From Streptomyces roseus (GTDB lineage Bacteria; Actinomycetota; Actinomycetes; Streptomycetales; Streptomycetaceae), in NCBI RefSeq assembly GCF_001044425.1, contig NZ_LFML01000043.1, positions 1-64,000 of the forward strand: DNA of 64,000 bases, written 5' to 3'. The translations under genes and the position numbers were made by a program. The notes beneath the pieces were generated by a model, which had not been told where the DNA came from, did no database searches, and saw nothing but the letters and a program-made list of their open reading frames with translations. This document shows positions 18,360 through 27,346 of the stretch, piece by piece (within the stretch, counting starts at the first letter, position 1; each line of letters begins with the position of its first letter).

Positions 18360-18752
18360 TCAGCAGTCCCGGAGCTCGGGCGACTGGTTGAGGAGCTGGC
18401 CGCGGATCGAAGTGAACTTGGCGAGCCGGTCGTCCGACGAGGGATCCAGCGGGAACACGGCCACCCGGTGGCAGTTCTGGAACGCCAGGCGCACCCCGAA
18501 GTGCCGCTGCAGCGCACCACGTATCGCGTCACTCGCGAGGGCGCGCAGCAGCTGGCCACGCGCCTGCTCGTCGGGCGGCGGCGTCTGGTTGTCGGCGAAC
18601 TCTCCGCCGTCCACCTTCAGCTGGGCCACCAGCGAGCTGATCATCTCCCATGCGAAGGGCAGGGAGGTCCGGACGCAGTCGACGAAAGCGGCTTCGTCGA
18701 CCTCGCCTCGCTCGGCCTGTTCGAGTAGGGCCGGTGAGACGTCGAGCGACAT
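18360..18752 (-). CDS. SCO5389-family protein
   Basis: A 130-residue acidic protein starting MSLDVSPALLEQAERGEVDE, with SLPFAWEMISSLVAQLK and a central ADNQTPPPDEQARGQLLRAL segment. It matches the small Streptomyces family named after SCO5389, which sits in the same gene neighbourhood next to nucS. It has no transmembrane helix, signal peptide or catalytic motif. Function is unknown. A good GGAGAA ribosome-binding site precedes the ATG. Confidence 0.8.
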   Translation of the reverse strand: MSLDVSPALLEQAERGEVDEAAFVDCVRTSLPFAWEMISSLVAQLKVDGGEFADNQTPPPDEQARGQLLRALASDAIRGALQRHFGVRLAFQNCHRVAVFPLDPSSDDRLAKFTSIRGQLLNQSPELRDC

Positions 18753-18972
18753 GGGTTCTCCTCTCGCGACCCCGGCGGTTTGGGTTGCCGGAGCCTTACG
18801 GGCAGGGAAGGAGATCGCGACGCAGCGTGCACGCTCCGCCACCTCCTGCTCACCACGGTAGGCGCCCCATGGGTGGCGCACCAGGAGAATGCGCATACAA
18901 CGCGCCATCGGCGAACGGGGCTTTCGGGGGCGAATCGCGTACAGGCCTTCTCGTCGAGTAGCGTTGCCGACC

Positions 18973-19644
18973 ATGCGTCTCGTCATTGCCCGCTGCTCCG
19001 TCGACTACGCGGGCCGGCTCACCGCCCATCTGCCCTCGGCACCCCGTCTCATCCTCGTGAAGGCCGACGGCAGTGTCTCGATCCACGCGGACGACCGGGC
19101 GTACAAACCGCTCAACTGGATGTCGCCCCCCTGCACCCTCAAGGAAGGGAGCGGGGACGAGGCCGGCGTCTGGACGGTCGTCAACAAGGCGGGCGAGAAG
19201 CTCATCATCACCATGGAGGAAGTCCTCCACGACTCCTCCCACGAGCTGGGCATCGACCCCGGCCTCATCAAGGACGGCGTCGAAGCACACCTCCAGGAGC
19301 TCCTGGCGGACCGCATCGAAACGCTGGGCGACGGCTACACGCTGATCCGGCGGGAGTACATGACGGCGATCGGGCCGGTGGACATCCTGTGCCGGGACGC
19401 CTCCGGCGCGACGGTGGCCGTGGAGATCAAGCGGCGCGGCGAGATCGACGGCGTGGAGCAGCTCACGCGCTACCTGGAACTGCTGAACCGGGACCCGCAC
19501 CTGGCGCCGGTGCGCGGCGTCTTCGCGGCCCAGGAGATCAAGCCGCAGGCCCGCGTTCTGGCCACCGACCGCGGCATGGACTGCGTGGTCCTGGACTACA
19601 ACGCCATGCGCGGCATCGAGGACGACAAGCTCCGCCTGTTCTGA
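18973..19644 (+). CDS. nucS: Mismatch-specific endonuclease NucS
   Basis: A 223-residue NucS/EndoMS protein. The N-terminal DNA-binding dimerisation domain ([16 protein letters not shown]) is followed by a restriction-like nuclease with GPVDIL (Asp137) and VEIKR (Glu151, Lys153). The C-terminus KLRLF matches the beta-clamp-binding peptide of the family. NucS cuts both strands at G-T, G-G and T-T mismatches. It provides mismatch repair in actinobacteria that lack MutS/MutL. The start has no Shine-Dalgarno and a TAGCGT box nine bases upstream, so a leaderless mRNA is likely. Confidence 0.95.
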   Translation: MRLVIARCSVDYAGRLTAHLPSAPRLILVKADGSVSIHADDRAYKPLNWMSPPCTLKEGSGDEAGVWTVVNKAGEKLIITMEEVLHDSSHELGIDPGLIKDGVEAHLQELLADRIETLGDGYTLIRREYMTAIGPVDILCRDASGATVAVEIKRRGEIDGVEQLTRYLELLNRDPHLAPVRGVFAAQEIKPQARVLATDRGMDCVVLDYNAMRGIEDDKLRLF

Positions 19645-19689
19645 CGCGGGGCTGCGGTCCCCGCCGGCGCTCCGGCGGCCCCGGCGGCG

Positions 19690-22245
19690 CTACAGCGTCG
19701 CCGTCGGGCTGGCCGGTGTGGTCGTCGTGACGGGCGTCGGGTCCGGCGACGCTGGGGGCGTCGTCGTGGGCAGCGTCGTCGGGTCCGGGTCCGGGTCCGG
19801 GGACGGCGGCTTCGGGCCGTTCGAGGACGGCTTCGGCGAGGGCGGCGGGGTGACCGGCTTGCGCGTGGGGGGCCGCGGCGGCTGGTTCGGGTCCGGGGTG
19901 AGGGTCGACTCCGGGGAGCCCGGGTTCGAGGCTTCGGGGGCCGGGGTTCCCGGGCCCGCCGCAGGAACGTTCCCGCTCGTCTCCGTCACGTCCGGCGCCG
20001 ATGCCCCCGGAGTCGGCGTGGAGGACGTCGCCGCGCCGCCCCCGCCCGCCGGGGTCTGCGGATCGTCCGAGCCCGACATCGCCAGGGCCATGACCGTGCC
20101 CAGTGCCACCACCGTCAGCGCGCCCGCCCCGGCCAGCAGTGCGGGCTTGCGGCGCGGGCGCTGTCGGGGCGCCGCCGCGGTCGCGTACCCGGTCGCGGGA
20201 GCCGTTTGCGGCGCGGGCTTGTGGGCGAGCGGGAAGGCGTCCTCGAACACCTCCGTGAGGTTCGCCGGGGACTCCGAGCGGCCGATCACCGGCACCACGG
20301 GGTTCACGGGCCCCACGGGATTCCCAGGCGCCACGGGCGTCATGGGCGTCGTCGTGGCCGTCGTGCGCATCGTGCCCGTCGTGGGCGCTGCGGGCGCTGC
20401 GGGCGCTGCGGGCGCTGCGGGCGCTGCGGGCGCTGCGGGCGCTGCGGGCGCTGCGGGCGCGACCGGTGGCAGCGCCGCCGTGACGGCCTCGGCGCTCCCG
20501 CCGGCCGGCGCGGGCGCCGGCGGCTCCAGCCGCAGCGGGGGCGAGACCTCCACTCCCGCCTTCTCCCGGTCGGCGACCAGCGCGAGCGCCCGCCGGCCCG
20601 CCACCGTGCCCCGCTTGTCGGCGAGCGCGCCCTTCAGGCCTATGGAGGCCTCCAGTTCGGCCCGCGCCCGGTCCAGGCGCCCCTCGCACAGGGCGAGTAC
20701 GCCGAGCTCGTGGTGGAAGTACGCCTGCTCCGCGACCTCCCCCGCCTTCCGGGCGGCCTCCGCGCCGGAGCGCAGCACCCGCTCCCACGCCTCCCAGTGC
20801 CGCGCGGCCGCGAACGCCGGGGCCGCGGTCCGGGCCAGCAGTACGGCGGCCACCACGTCCGCGCCGGCCAGCGCGGCCAGCACCGCGTCGGCCTCCGCCG
20901 CGACCCGCTCCGGGGTCACCGAGGCGTGCCCGGTCCACCAGGCGTAGTGGCGGGCGGCCGTACGGGCCTCCTCCGCCGCGGTGTCCCCGTACCCGGCCTC
21001 CTCCAGCTGCCGCAGCACCCCGGCGGCCAGCCGGTAGCGGGTGCCGACGGCGGTGAGCAGTCCGCAGCCCAGCAGCTCCGCGACCGCCGCGTCGGCGTGG
21101 GTGTCCCCGACGAGCGCCGGCAGGTGGGCGTGGTGCGGGAGCTCCCCGCCGAGCGCGCTCGCGATCCGCAGCGCAGCCCGCGCCGACTCGCTGACGCGGG
21201 AGGCCAGCAGCTCGGCGGGGGCCGCGGCCTCGGCCAGCGTGGGCAGCGGCACGGCCTCGGCGTCGCGCGGCCGCTCGTCGAAGACCCCGGGCTCGTCGTG
21301 CTCGTCCTCGGCGCGGGACCGGTTCCGTTCGTCGCGCTGGCGCAGGAGCGCCGCCGCCTGGACGAAGCGCAGCGGCAGCCCCTCGGAGGCGAACCGCAGG
21401 TCCGCCGCCCAGGCGGTCTCCTCCTCGGTCAGCGCCCGGCCGATGCCCGCTTCCAGCAGCTCCAGGCAGTCGGCCCGGCCGAGCCCGGCGAGGAAGACCT
21501 CCTCCAGGTGCGAGTCGTCGGAGGGGGCGCGGGTGTCGGGGGTGGCGGCGAGCAGGTAGGCGCACTCGGGGGTGGCGCGCAGCAGCTCGTCGAGGGCGGC
21601 GCCGCCCATCTCCAGGTCGTCGAGGAGCACGATGGCGCCGATGTCCCGCACGCGGGCCAGGAGTTGGTCCCGCTCGGGACGTTCCCGGGGGGCCTCGTAC
21701 ACGGCGTCGTACAGCGCGTACAGCAGCTCACCGGGCTGCTGGTGCCCGTACCCGCTCAGCCGTACGACGCCGTCGGGCGCCAGGCGCGCGCACGCGGCGG
21801 CGACGGCGTCGAGCAGGGAGCTGCGGCCGGAGCCGGCGGGGCCGGTCAGCCGTACGGAACGGCCGCGGCCCAGCAGCCTTACGAGGCGCTCCCGTTCCTC
21901 GTCGCGGGCGAGGAGCGGGGGGGCCGGTGCGGCGGGACCGGGCAGGACGGGCGGCCGGGCGGCGGCGTCCCGGGCGGCGCGGCCGGCGGCGTCGCGCTTG
22001 GCGGGGGCGCTGCCGCCGGTGCCGGGACGGCGGGGTTCTATCTCGCTGCCGTCGACGGGGTTCACGGTGAGCGTGAAGTCCCCGGCGGTGAGGGTGACGA
22101 TCCGCGCGACGCCGGGGGCGGCGGGGACGGAGGCCGGTGCGGACGCCGCGGCGCCCGTACCGGCGGGCGCGAGCGCCGTCCCCGGAGACACGGCTGCCGT
22201 CGCGGGCTGCTCCACCGGTTCGGGCTGCCCCTGCGTGCGGTCCAT
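19690..22245 (-). CDS. Membrane-anchored NTPase-like protein with degenerate P-loop and Pro-rich outer tail
   Basis: An 851-residue multidomain protein. A disordered head of about 110 residues is followed by an AAA_16/STAND-type NTPase domain. Its P-loop is GPAGSGRSS at about 135-143, with Arg instead of the Walker A lysine; Walker B is AIVLLDDLE. A helical, TPR-like region (about 380-600), a PAA-repeat linker, one transmembrane helix (about 701-723) and a Thr/Pro/Ser-rich tail of about 128 residues follow. The tail is probably outside the cell. The ATG was chosen at MDRTQGQ; the next hydrophilic start upstream lacks support. It faces the nucS gene. A sensor or scaffold role is inferred; no substrate is suggested. 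Confidence 0.75.
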   Translation of the reverse strand: MDRTQGQPEPVEQPATAAVSPGTALAPAGTGAAASAPASVPAAPGVARIVTLTAGDFTLTVNPVDGSEIEPRRPGTGGSAPAKRDAAGRAARDAAARPPVLPGPAAPAPPLLARDEERERLVRLLGRGRSVRLTGPAGSGRSSLLDAVAAACARLAPDGVVRLSGYGHQQPGELLYALYDAVYEAPRERPERDQLLARVRDIGAIVLLDDLEMGGAALDELLRATPECAYLLAATPDTRAPSDDSHLEEVFLAGLGRADCLELLEAGIGRALTEEETAWAADLRFASEGLPLRFVQAAALLRQRDERNRSRAEDEHDEPGVFDERPRDAEAVPLPTLAEAAAPAELLASRVSESARAALRIASALGGELPHHAHLPALVGDTHADAAVAELLGCGLLTAVGTRYRLAAGVLRQLEEAGYGDTAAEEARTAARHYAWWTGHASVTPERVAAEADAVLAALAGADVVAAVLLARTAAPAFAAARHWEAWERVLRSGAEAARKAGEVAEQAYFHHELGVLALCEGRLDRARAELEASIGLKGALADKRGTVAGRRALALVADREKAGVEVSPPLRLEPPAPAPAGGSAEAVTAALPPVAPAAPAAPAAPAAPAAPAAPAAPAAPTTGTMRTTATTTPMTPVAPGNPVGPVNPVVPVIGRSESPANLTEVFEDAFPLAHKPAPQTAPATGYATAAAPRQRPRRKPALLAGAGALTVVALGTVMALAMSGSDDPQTPAGGGGAATSSTPTPGASAPDVTETSGNVPAAGPGTPAPEASNPGSPESTLTPDPNQPPRPPTRKPVTPPPSPKPSSNGPKPPSPDPDPDPTTLPTTTPPASPDPTPVTTTTPASPTATL
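20381..20460 (-). repeat. 9-bp tandem repeat encoding Pro-Ala-Ala
   Basis: About eight uninterrupted copies of GCGGGCGCT, preceded by one variant copy, encode a (Pro-Ala-Ala)n linker just before the membrane helix of the NTPase-like protein. Copy number is likely to vary between strains by slippage. Confidence 0.85.
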
Positions 22246-22347
22246 GACCTCGTCCCCCGATCGCGCCCTGCGCCATAGCCGTCGTGTCGTACCGTCCGGC
22301 CTTCGCACATTCCGCTGTCGCTACGGGTCCGGTTTCCGCCCGAACCC

Positions 22348-22436
22348 TAGACGGTGGCCGGTCGTGCACGGAACCGCAGGGGTGCCATCACCACCGGACC
22401 GTTACGTTTCCGCGGAAGGGTAGACGGTGGCCGTCT
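22348..22436. repeat. Direct repeats TAGACGGTGGCCG between the STAS and NTPase-like genes
   Basis: The 13-base sequence occurs at 22348-22360 and 22421-22433. The second copy is part of AGACGG-TGG-CCGTCT, a short palindrome reaching the STAS stop codon. They may be paired regulatory sites upstream of the NTPase-like gene, or a weak terminator. Confidence 0.4.
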
Positions 22437-22759
22437 CAGACCCGCGGGAGGGATTCCGCTTCCAGTCCGCCCTCGATCGCGAGGATGCGGTGCAGCCGGG
22501 TGGCGACGAGGAGGCGCTGCATCTGCGGCGGCACCCCGCGCAGGACGAGGCGGCGGCCGGTCCGGCCGGCCCGCCGGTGGGCTCCCATGATCACGCCGAG
22601 CCCGGTGGCGTCCCAGGAGTCGAGCCCGGTGAGGTCCAGCACGAGGTCGCCGTGGCCGTCGTCGAGGGCGCAGTGGAGGGCCGTACGGGCGTCCGCCGCG
22701 CTGCGCACGTCGAGGCGGCCCCCGACAGCGAGTTCGGCGTGGTCGCCCCTGATGTGCAT
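22436..22759 (-). CDS. STAS-domain protein (anti-sigma factor antagonist type)
   Basis: A 107-residue single STAS domain: strand LAVGGRLDVRSAAD, then LDLTGLDSWDATGLGVIMGAHR. The phosphorylation-site motif usually written DSSG reads DATG, so Thr would be the acceptor. Such proteins bind anti-sigma kinases and release a sigma factor when dephosphorylated. No kinase or sigma gene adjoins it, so its partner is elsewhere. The start follows the first strand (MHIRGDHAEL), the normal family start. It lies upstream of the NTPase-like gene in the same direction. Confidence 0.85.
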   Translation of the reverse strand: MHIRGDHAELAVGGRLDVRSAADARTALHCALDDGHGDLVLDLTGLDSWDATGLGVIMGAHRRAGRTGRRLVLRGVPPQMQRLLVATRLHRILAIEGGLEAESLPRV

Positions 22760-22943
22760 ATGTGCTCCCGGCAGTCCTGGGTACGGGTACGTAGGGATCC
22801 GACTGGTCCGCGGTCGGCAACTCTCACTGCATCTGACTGCCGTTCGGGCAGTGAGGTTGCCGACCGTGAGCGAACCGATACCTAATTCACCCGTGCGGGT
22901 GCGGATATTCGAACTGGTGCTCAGTGTCGCTTCTGTGCGTGTA

Positions 22944-23792
22944 TCAGTGCTTGTAGAAGCCCTGACCGCTCTTGCGGCCGATGTCGCCGGCGTCCACCAT
23001 GCGGCGCATGAGCTCCGGCGGCGCGAACTTCTCGTCCTGGGACTCGGTGTAGATGTTGCTCGTGGCGTGCAGCAGGATGTCGACCCCGGTGAGGTCGGCG
23101 GTGGCGAGCGGCCCCATGGCGTGGCCGAAGCCCAGCTTGCACGCGATGTCGATGTCCTCGGCGGAGGCCACGCCCGATTCGTACAGCTTCGCGGCCTCGA
23201 CGACCAGGGCGGAGATCAGACGGGTCGTCACGAAACCGGCGACGTCACGGTTGACGACGATGCAGGTCTTGCCGACGGACTCGGCGAACGCGCGGGTGGT
23301 GGCGAGGGTCTCGTCGCTCGTCTTGTAGCCGCGGACGAGCTCGCAGAGCTGCATCATCGGGACGGGCGAGAAGAAGTGGGCGCCGACGACGCGCTCCGGA
23401 CGCTCCGTCACGGCCGCGATCTTGGTGATCGGGATGGCCGAGGTGTTGGACGCGAGGATCGCGTCGTCCCGTACGAGCTTGTCGAGCGCACGGAAGATCT
23501 CGTGCTTGACCTCGAGCTTCTCGAAGACGGCCTCGACGACGATGTCGGCGTCGGCGACCGCGTCGAGGTCGGTGGTGGTCGTGATGCGGGCGAGCGCGGC
23601 CTCGGCGTCCTCGGCCGTCATCCTGCCCTTGGAGACGAACTTGTCGTACGAGGCCTTGATGCCGTCCGTGCCGCGGGTCAGCGCGGCGTCGGTGACATCA
23701 CGCAGCACCACGTCCCACCCCGCCTGAGCGGAGACCTGAGCGATTCCGGAACCCATCAGTCCGGCACCGATGACGGCGAGCTTCCCAGCCAC
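22944..23792 (-). CDS. 3-hydroxybutyryl-CoA dehydrogenase
   Basis: A 282-residue NAD-binding dehydrogenase. It has KLAVIGAGLMGSGIAQ with the GxGxxG motif at the N-terminus, catalytic His in ERVVGAHFFSPVP, a conserved Asn in ASNTSAIPITKIA, and the C-terminal GRKSGQGFYK. It interconverts acetoacetyl-CoA and 3-hydroxybutyryl-CoA, the step after the thiolase in this window. The GTG was chosen because GGGG lies six bases before it and the family starts V-x-KLAVIGAG. A longer GTG start would add four residues. It feeds the ethylmalonyl-CoA pathway or polyketide precursor supply. Confidence 0.93.
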   Translation of the reverse strand: MAGKLAVIGAGLMGSGIAQVSAQAGWDVVLRDVTDAALTRGTDGIKASYDKFVSKGRMTAEDAEAALARITTTTDLDAVADADIVVEAVFEKLEVKHEIFRALDKLVRDDAILASNTSAIPITKIAAVTERPERVVGAHFFSPVPMMQLCELVRGYKTSDETLATTRAFAESVGKTCIVVNRDVAGFVTTRLISALVVEAAKLYESGVASAEDIDIACKLGFGHAMGPLATADLTGVDILLHATSNIYTESQDEKFAPPELMRRMVDAGDIGRKSGQGFYKH

Positions 23793-24132
23793 TGCACACC
23801 CCACGTTCTTCCCTACGGCCCAGTCTCGTAGCCTCTCCGGCGGAGACTAGCGCCAGCGAGGGTTCGTGTGACCGCGAAGTAACACGCGTCACGTCTCAAC
23901 TGACGGACATCACACCGCGACGGCCCAGTAGCCGTGCGCGGCAGCACAGTTCACCCGCCGCCCCCGCCCGGGAGCCGCGCCGGCACACGCAGCCGCTCCC
24001 GTCGCAGGTCCTCGGCGCGGTCCCGGACCCGGGCGTCGGCCGCGGGCCCCGCGCCGCGTCCCCGCGGGACCGTAGACGGGACGTGGCCGCCGCGCCCGGA
24101 ATTTCCGCGGCGCGGCCGTCTACGCTGGCGCC
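23793..24132. other. 340-bp divergent intergenic region
   Basis: No gene is supported here. It lies between the divergent dehydrogenase and adenosyltransferase genes and should hold both promoters. Open frames inside it have poor codon bias. The only recognisable element is TACGCT just before the adenosyltransferase start. Confidence 0.6.
24121..24126 (+). promoter_or_regulatory. Candidate -10 (TACGCT) of a leaderless adenosyltransferase transcript
   Basis: TACGCT fits TANNNT and ends six bases before the ATG. There is no Shine-Dalgarno sequence, so transcription may begin at the start codon itself. Confidence 0.4.
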
Positions 24133-24705
24133 ATGGTGAACCTCACGCGCATCTACACCCGTACCGGCGACAAGGGCACGACCGCCCTCGGCGACATGAG
24201 CCGTACGGCCAAGACCGATCTGCGGATCTCCGCCTACGCCGACGCCAACGAGGCCAACGCGGCCATCGGCTCGGCGATCGCCCTCGGCGGGCTGCCGGCG
24301 GATGTCGTGAAGGTCCTGGTACGGGTGCAGAACGACCTCTTCGACGTCGGCGCGGACCTCTGCACCCCGGTCGTCGAGAACCCCGAGTACCCGCCGCTGC
24401 GCGTCGAGCAGTTCTACATCGACAAGCTCGAAGCGGACTGCGACACCTTCAACGAGCAGCTGGAGAAGCTGCGCAGCTTCATCCTGCCCGGCGGCACCCC
24501 CGGCGCGGCCCTCCTGCACCAGGCCTGCACCGTGGTGCGCCGCGCCGAGCGTTCCACCTGGGCGGCCCTGGAGGTGCACGGCGAGGTGATGAACCCGCTG
24601 ACCGCGACCTACCTGAACCGCCTCTCCGACCTCCTCTTCATCCTGGCCCGCACGGCCAACAAGGAGATCGGCGACGTCCTGTGGGTGCCCGGCGGGGAGC
24701 GTTAG
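24133..24705 (+). CDS. PduO-type cob(I)alamin adenosyltransferase
   Basis: A 190-residue protein with the PduO signature TRTGDKGTTALGDMSRTAKTD, 'AYADANEANAAIG' and C-terminal RLSDLLFILARTANKE, of usual family length. It transfers the adenosyl group of ATP to cob(I)alamin to make coenzyme B12. That is the cofactor of methylmalonyl-CoA mutase, the enzyme served by MeaB and the epimerase in this window. The gene ends nine bases from the convergent membrane-protein gene. Confidence 0.95.
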   Translation: MVNLTRIYTRTGDKGTTALGDMSRTAKTDLRISAYADANEANAAIGSAIALGGLPADVVKVLVRVQNDLFDVGADLCTPVVENPEYPPLRVEQFYIDKLEADCDTFNEQLEKLRSFILPGGTPGAALLHQACTVVRRAERSTWAALEVHGEVMNPLTATYLNRLSDLLFILARTANKEIGDVLWVPGGER

Positions 24706-24714
24706 ACACTTCTC

Positions 24715-25284
24715 TCAAGGCTTGGCGGCGGTCCTCTCCTCCCGCGGCTGCGCCGCGGGGTCCTTGCGCGGCCAGAACGTGTACGTGGCGGCGATCACGG
24801 CCTGGACGGCGAGCACGCGCAGGGCGACGTACTGCCAGCTCCGCAGGGCGCCGGTGTCGGCCGCGCCGCCCACGTACCAGATCGCCCCCTGGAGCAGCCC
24901 GAGCGCGACGGCCGCGCCGACCAGGGTGCGCGTCCACAGCTTCCACTCGTGGACCGCCCTGGCCCTGCCGTACTTCGGGCCGGGCGGCTTCGGGCCGCCG
25001 GCGAAACGGTACGCCGCGTGCCGGTCGAGCCACCGCACCGTGTAGTGGCCGTAGCCGACGGAGTAGCCGATGTAGAGCGCCGCGAGGCCGTGCGTCCAGC
25101 TCGGCTCGCCCCCGTTCTTCAGGTCCACCGCGGTGGCCACCAGCAGGACCAGCTCCAGCAGCGGCTCGCACAGCAGGACCGCCGCGCCCAGCCTCGGCAT
25201 CCCCGCGAGGTAGCGCAGCGCCAGTCCGCCGGCCAGCAGCACCCAGAAGCCGACCTCACAGGCGATGATCAGTGTGACGAGCAC
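24715..25284 (-). CDS. Conserved integral membrane protein
   Basis: A 189-residue protein with about five hydrophobic helices: residues 2-22, 28-48, 60-80, 115-138 and 145-168. Its tail is short and charged. The GTG start is supported by GGGAG six bases upstream; longer frames lack this. The family is not recognised with certainty; similar proteins are listed as 'integral membrane protein' in Streptomyces. No catalytic or transport motif is visible. It is transcribed divergently from the histidine kinase. Confidence 0.75.
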   Translation of the reverse strand: MLVTLIIACEVGFWVLLAGGLALRYLAGMPRLGAAVLLCEPLLELVLLVATAVDLKNGGEPSWTHGLAALYIGYSVGYGHYTVRWLDRHAAYRFAGGPKPPGPKYGRARAVHEWKLWTRTLVGAAVALGLLQGAIWYVGGAADTGALRSWQYVALRVLAVQAVIAATYTFWPRKDPAAQPREERTAAKP

Positions 25285-25471
25285 CGGATTCTCCCTTCCG
25301 TTGCCGTGTACGGCCTTCCGGCAACCACTGGATCCAGCCTCCCGCCCGATCGGCGCCGCCTCGTCGTCGCCGGTGACGAACCGTGACTGCATCCTTCGGT
25401 GTACTGCCGCCCCGCCCGGTCTCCGCCCCCGCGGGGACGCCCGGCCCTCCCCGGCCCTGTTGGATGGGACC

Positions 25472-26680
25472 GTGACCCCGACCACCGCCGCCGCGACGCC
25501 GGCCAGGACCTTCCGCCCCCACCGCGACGACGTGCTCCTCGCGGTGTGCAGCGTGCTCGCCGGCCTGGTGCTCTGGTCGCTCGGCGTCTACAGCACGAAC
25601 AACCGGCACTTCCTGCCGCCGTGGGCCGCCCTGGTCCCGCTGCTCGTGCTCGGCCCGATGGAGCTGCTGCGCCGTACCGCGCCCCGCGTCACCCTGGCCG
25701 TCGGCACGGTCGGCGTGATCGCCGACCAGTTCACCGTGGGCAACCTCGGCACGGTCCTGATCTTCACGGACCTGATGTACGCGGCCGTCGTCTACGGCAA
25801 ACCCGCCATGGCCCGGCGGCTCCCGATCACCACCGGCCTGGTGACCGTCGCCGTCACCGTCACCGCGGTGGCCTGGCTGCGCACCCCGCAGTCCCTGATG
25901 ATCGGCGTGATCACCGGCATCGTGTGCTTCGGCCCGGCGCTGACCGGCGCCACCCTGCGCAACCACCGCGAGGCAGCCGAGGCCGCCCGGCTGCGCGCCG
26001 AGCAGACCGCGCTGTTGGCCGAAATGGACCGCAGCCAGGCCGTCGTCGCCGAGCGCGCCCGGATGGCCCGCGAGCTGCACGACATGGTGGCCAACCACCT
26101 CTCCGCCATCGCCATCCACTCCACGGCCGCGCTGTCCATCGACTCCCCCGCGACGAGCCGGGAGGCGCTCGGGGTGATCCGGGAGAACAGCGTGCAGGGG
26201 CTGGCCGAGATGCGCCGGCTGATCGGGCTGCTGCGGGACGCGGGCGCGGAGCAGGAGGCGGTCGCCACGCCCTCCCTGGACGGGCTCGACGCCCTCTTGG
26301 AGCAGGCCCGCGTCAACGGCGCCGCGAGCGGTCTGGACTTCGTCCTGCACGACGACCGGCCGCCCGGGGAGCCGCTGCCGGCCCCGGTGGAGCTGGCGGG
26401 GTACCGGATCGTCCAGGAGTCGCTGACGAACGCCCTCAAGCACGCCGCCCCGGGCACGGTCCGGGTCCGCGTGACGCGGGCGGACGGGGTGCTGGCCGTA
26501 CGGGTGGAGTCCCCGTACGGGGACCGGCCCGGGCCTCGCGCCCCCGGCTCGGGGGCCGGGCTGATCGGCATGCGGGAGCGGACGGAACTGCTGGGCGGGG
26601 AGTTCTCGGCGGGCCGTACGGGATCGCTGTGGCTGGTGCGGGCGGAGCTGCCCGCGGAGGAGAAGGCGGTGACCGGATGA
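25472..26680 (+). CDS. Sensor histidine kinase (NarL/DesK type)
   Basis: A 402-residue kinase. The N-terminal membrane domain has about five helices (residues 20-160), followed by a coiled linker. The HisKA_3 box is ARMARELHDMVANHL, with phospho-acceptor His203, and then a HATPase domain has YRIVQESLTNALKHA (N box) and GSGAGLIGMRERTELLGG. The stop overlaps the response-regulator ATG (ATGA), so the two make one system. Helices with very short loops leave little extracellular sensor, suggesting it senses a membrane or envelope signal. The neighbouring chitinase is not necessarily its target. Confidence 0.92.
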   Translation: MTPTTAAATPARTFRPHRDDVLLAVCSVLAGLVLWSLGVYSTNNRHFLPPWAALVPLLVLGPMELLRRTAPRVTLAVGTVGVIADQFTVGNLGTVLIFTDLMYAAVVYGKPAMARRLPITTGLVTVAVTVTAVAWLRTPQSLMIGVITGIVCFGPALTGATLRNHREAAEAARLRAEQTALLAEMDRSQAVVAERARMARELHDMVANHLSAIAIHSTAALSIDSPATSREALGVIRENSVQGLAEMRRLIGLLRDAGAEQEAVATPSLDGLDALLEQARVNGAASGLDFVLHDDRPPGEPLPAPVELAGYRIVQESLTNALKHAAPGTVRVRVTRADGVLAVRVESPYGDRPGPRAPGSGAGLIGMRERTELLGGEFSAGRTGSLWLVRAELPAEEKAVTG

Positions 26681-27330
26681 GCATCCGGGTGGTGGTGGCC
26701 GAGGACCAGAGCGCGGTACGGGCGGGGCTGGTGCTGATCCTGCGCAGCGCTGGCGACGTGGAGGTCGTGGGCGAGGCGGCGGACGGGGAGGAGGCGGTCC
26801 GCCTGGCGCGGGAACTGCGGCCCGACCTCGTCCTCATGGACGTGCAGATGCCGCGCCTCGACGGGGTCTCGGCGACCCGGCAGGTGGTCGCGGAGGAGCT
26901 GGCCGACGTCCTCGTCCTGACCACGTTCGACCTGGACGAGTACGTGTTCGGGGCCCTGCGCGCGGGGGCGGCGGGCTTCCTGCTGAAGAACGCGGACGCG
27001 GCCGAGCTGATCGAGGCGGTACGGACGGTCGCGCGCGGGGAGGGCCTGATCGCCCCTGCGGTGACCCGGCGGCTGATCGCCGAGTTCGCGGCTCCGCAGC
27101 CCGTCAGGGCTCCGCTGGCGCCCCGGACGGCCGCGGCGGTGGCCTCGCTGACGCGGCGGGAGCGGGAGGTGTTCGCCGCTCTGGGCGAAGGGCTCTCGAA
27201 CGCGGAGATCGCGGTGCGGCTGGAGATGGCGGAGGCGACGGTGAAGACGCACGTCAGCAGGCTGCTGGGCAAGCTGGACCTGCGCAGTCGGGTCCAAGCG
27301 GCTGTACTCGCGCAGGAGTTGGGGCTCTAG
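26677..27330 (+). CDS. NarL/LuxR-family response regulator
   Basis: A 217-residue regulator. The receiver domain has acidic VVAEDQS, phospho-acceptor Asp55 in LVLMDVQMPR, Thr in LVLTTFD and Lys in FLLKNAD. The C-terminal LuxR helix-turn-helix reads LTRREREVFAALGEGLSNAEIA and VKTHVSRLLGKL. It is the partner of the kinase whose stop it overlaps. The targets are unknown. Confidence 0.93.
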   Translation: MSIRVVVAEDQSAVRAGLVLILRSAGDVEVVGEAADGEEAVRLARELRPDLVLMDVQMPRLDGVSATRQVVAEELADVLVLTTFDLDEYVFGALRAGAAGFLLKNADAAELIEAVRTVARGEGLIAPAVTRRLIAEFAAPQPVRAPLAPRTAAAVASLTRREREVFAALGEGLSNAEIAVRLEMAEATVKTHVSRLLGKLDLRSRVQAAVLAQELGL

Positions 27331-27346
27331 AGGCGTGCCGGAGTGG

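Noticed and set aside
20381..20460. CRISPR-like array
   Set aside because: The repeats are contiguous 9-bp units with no spacers, coding Pro-Ala-Ala in a protein linker.
19538..21565. Long Arg/Ala/Gly-rich minus-strand frame inside the NTPase-like gene
   Set aside because: Out-of-frame shadow of the real gene, whose frame has the P-loop, membrane helix and correct codon bias.
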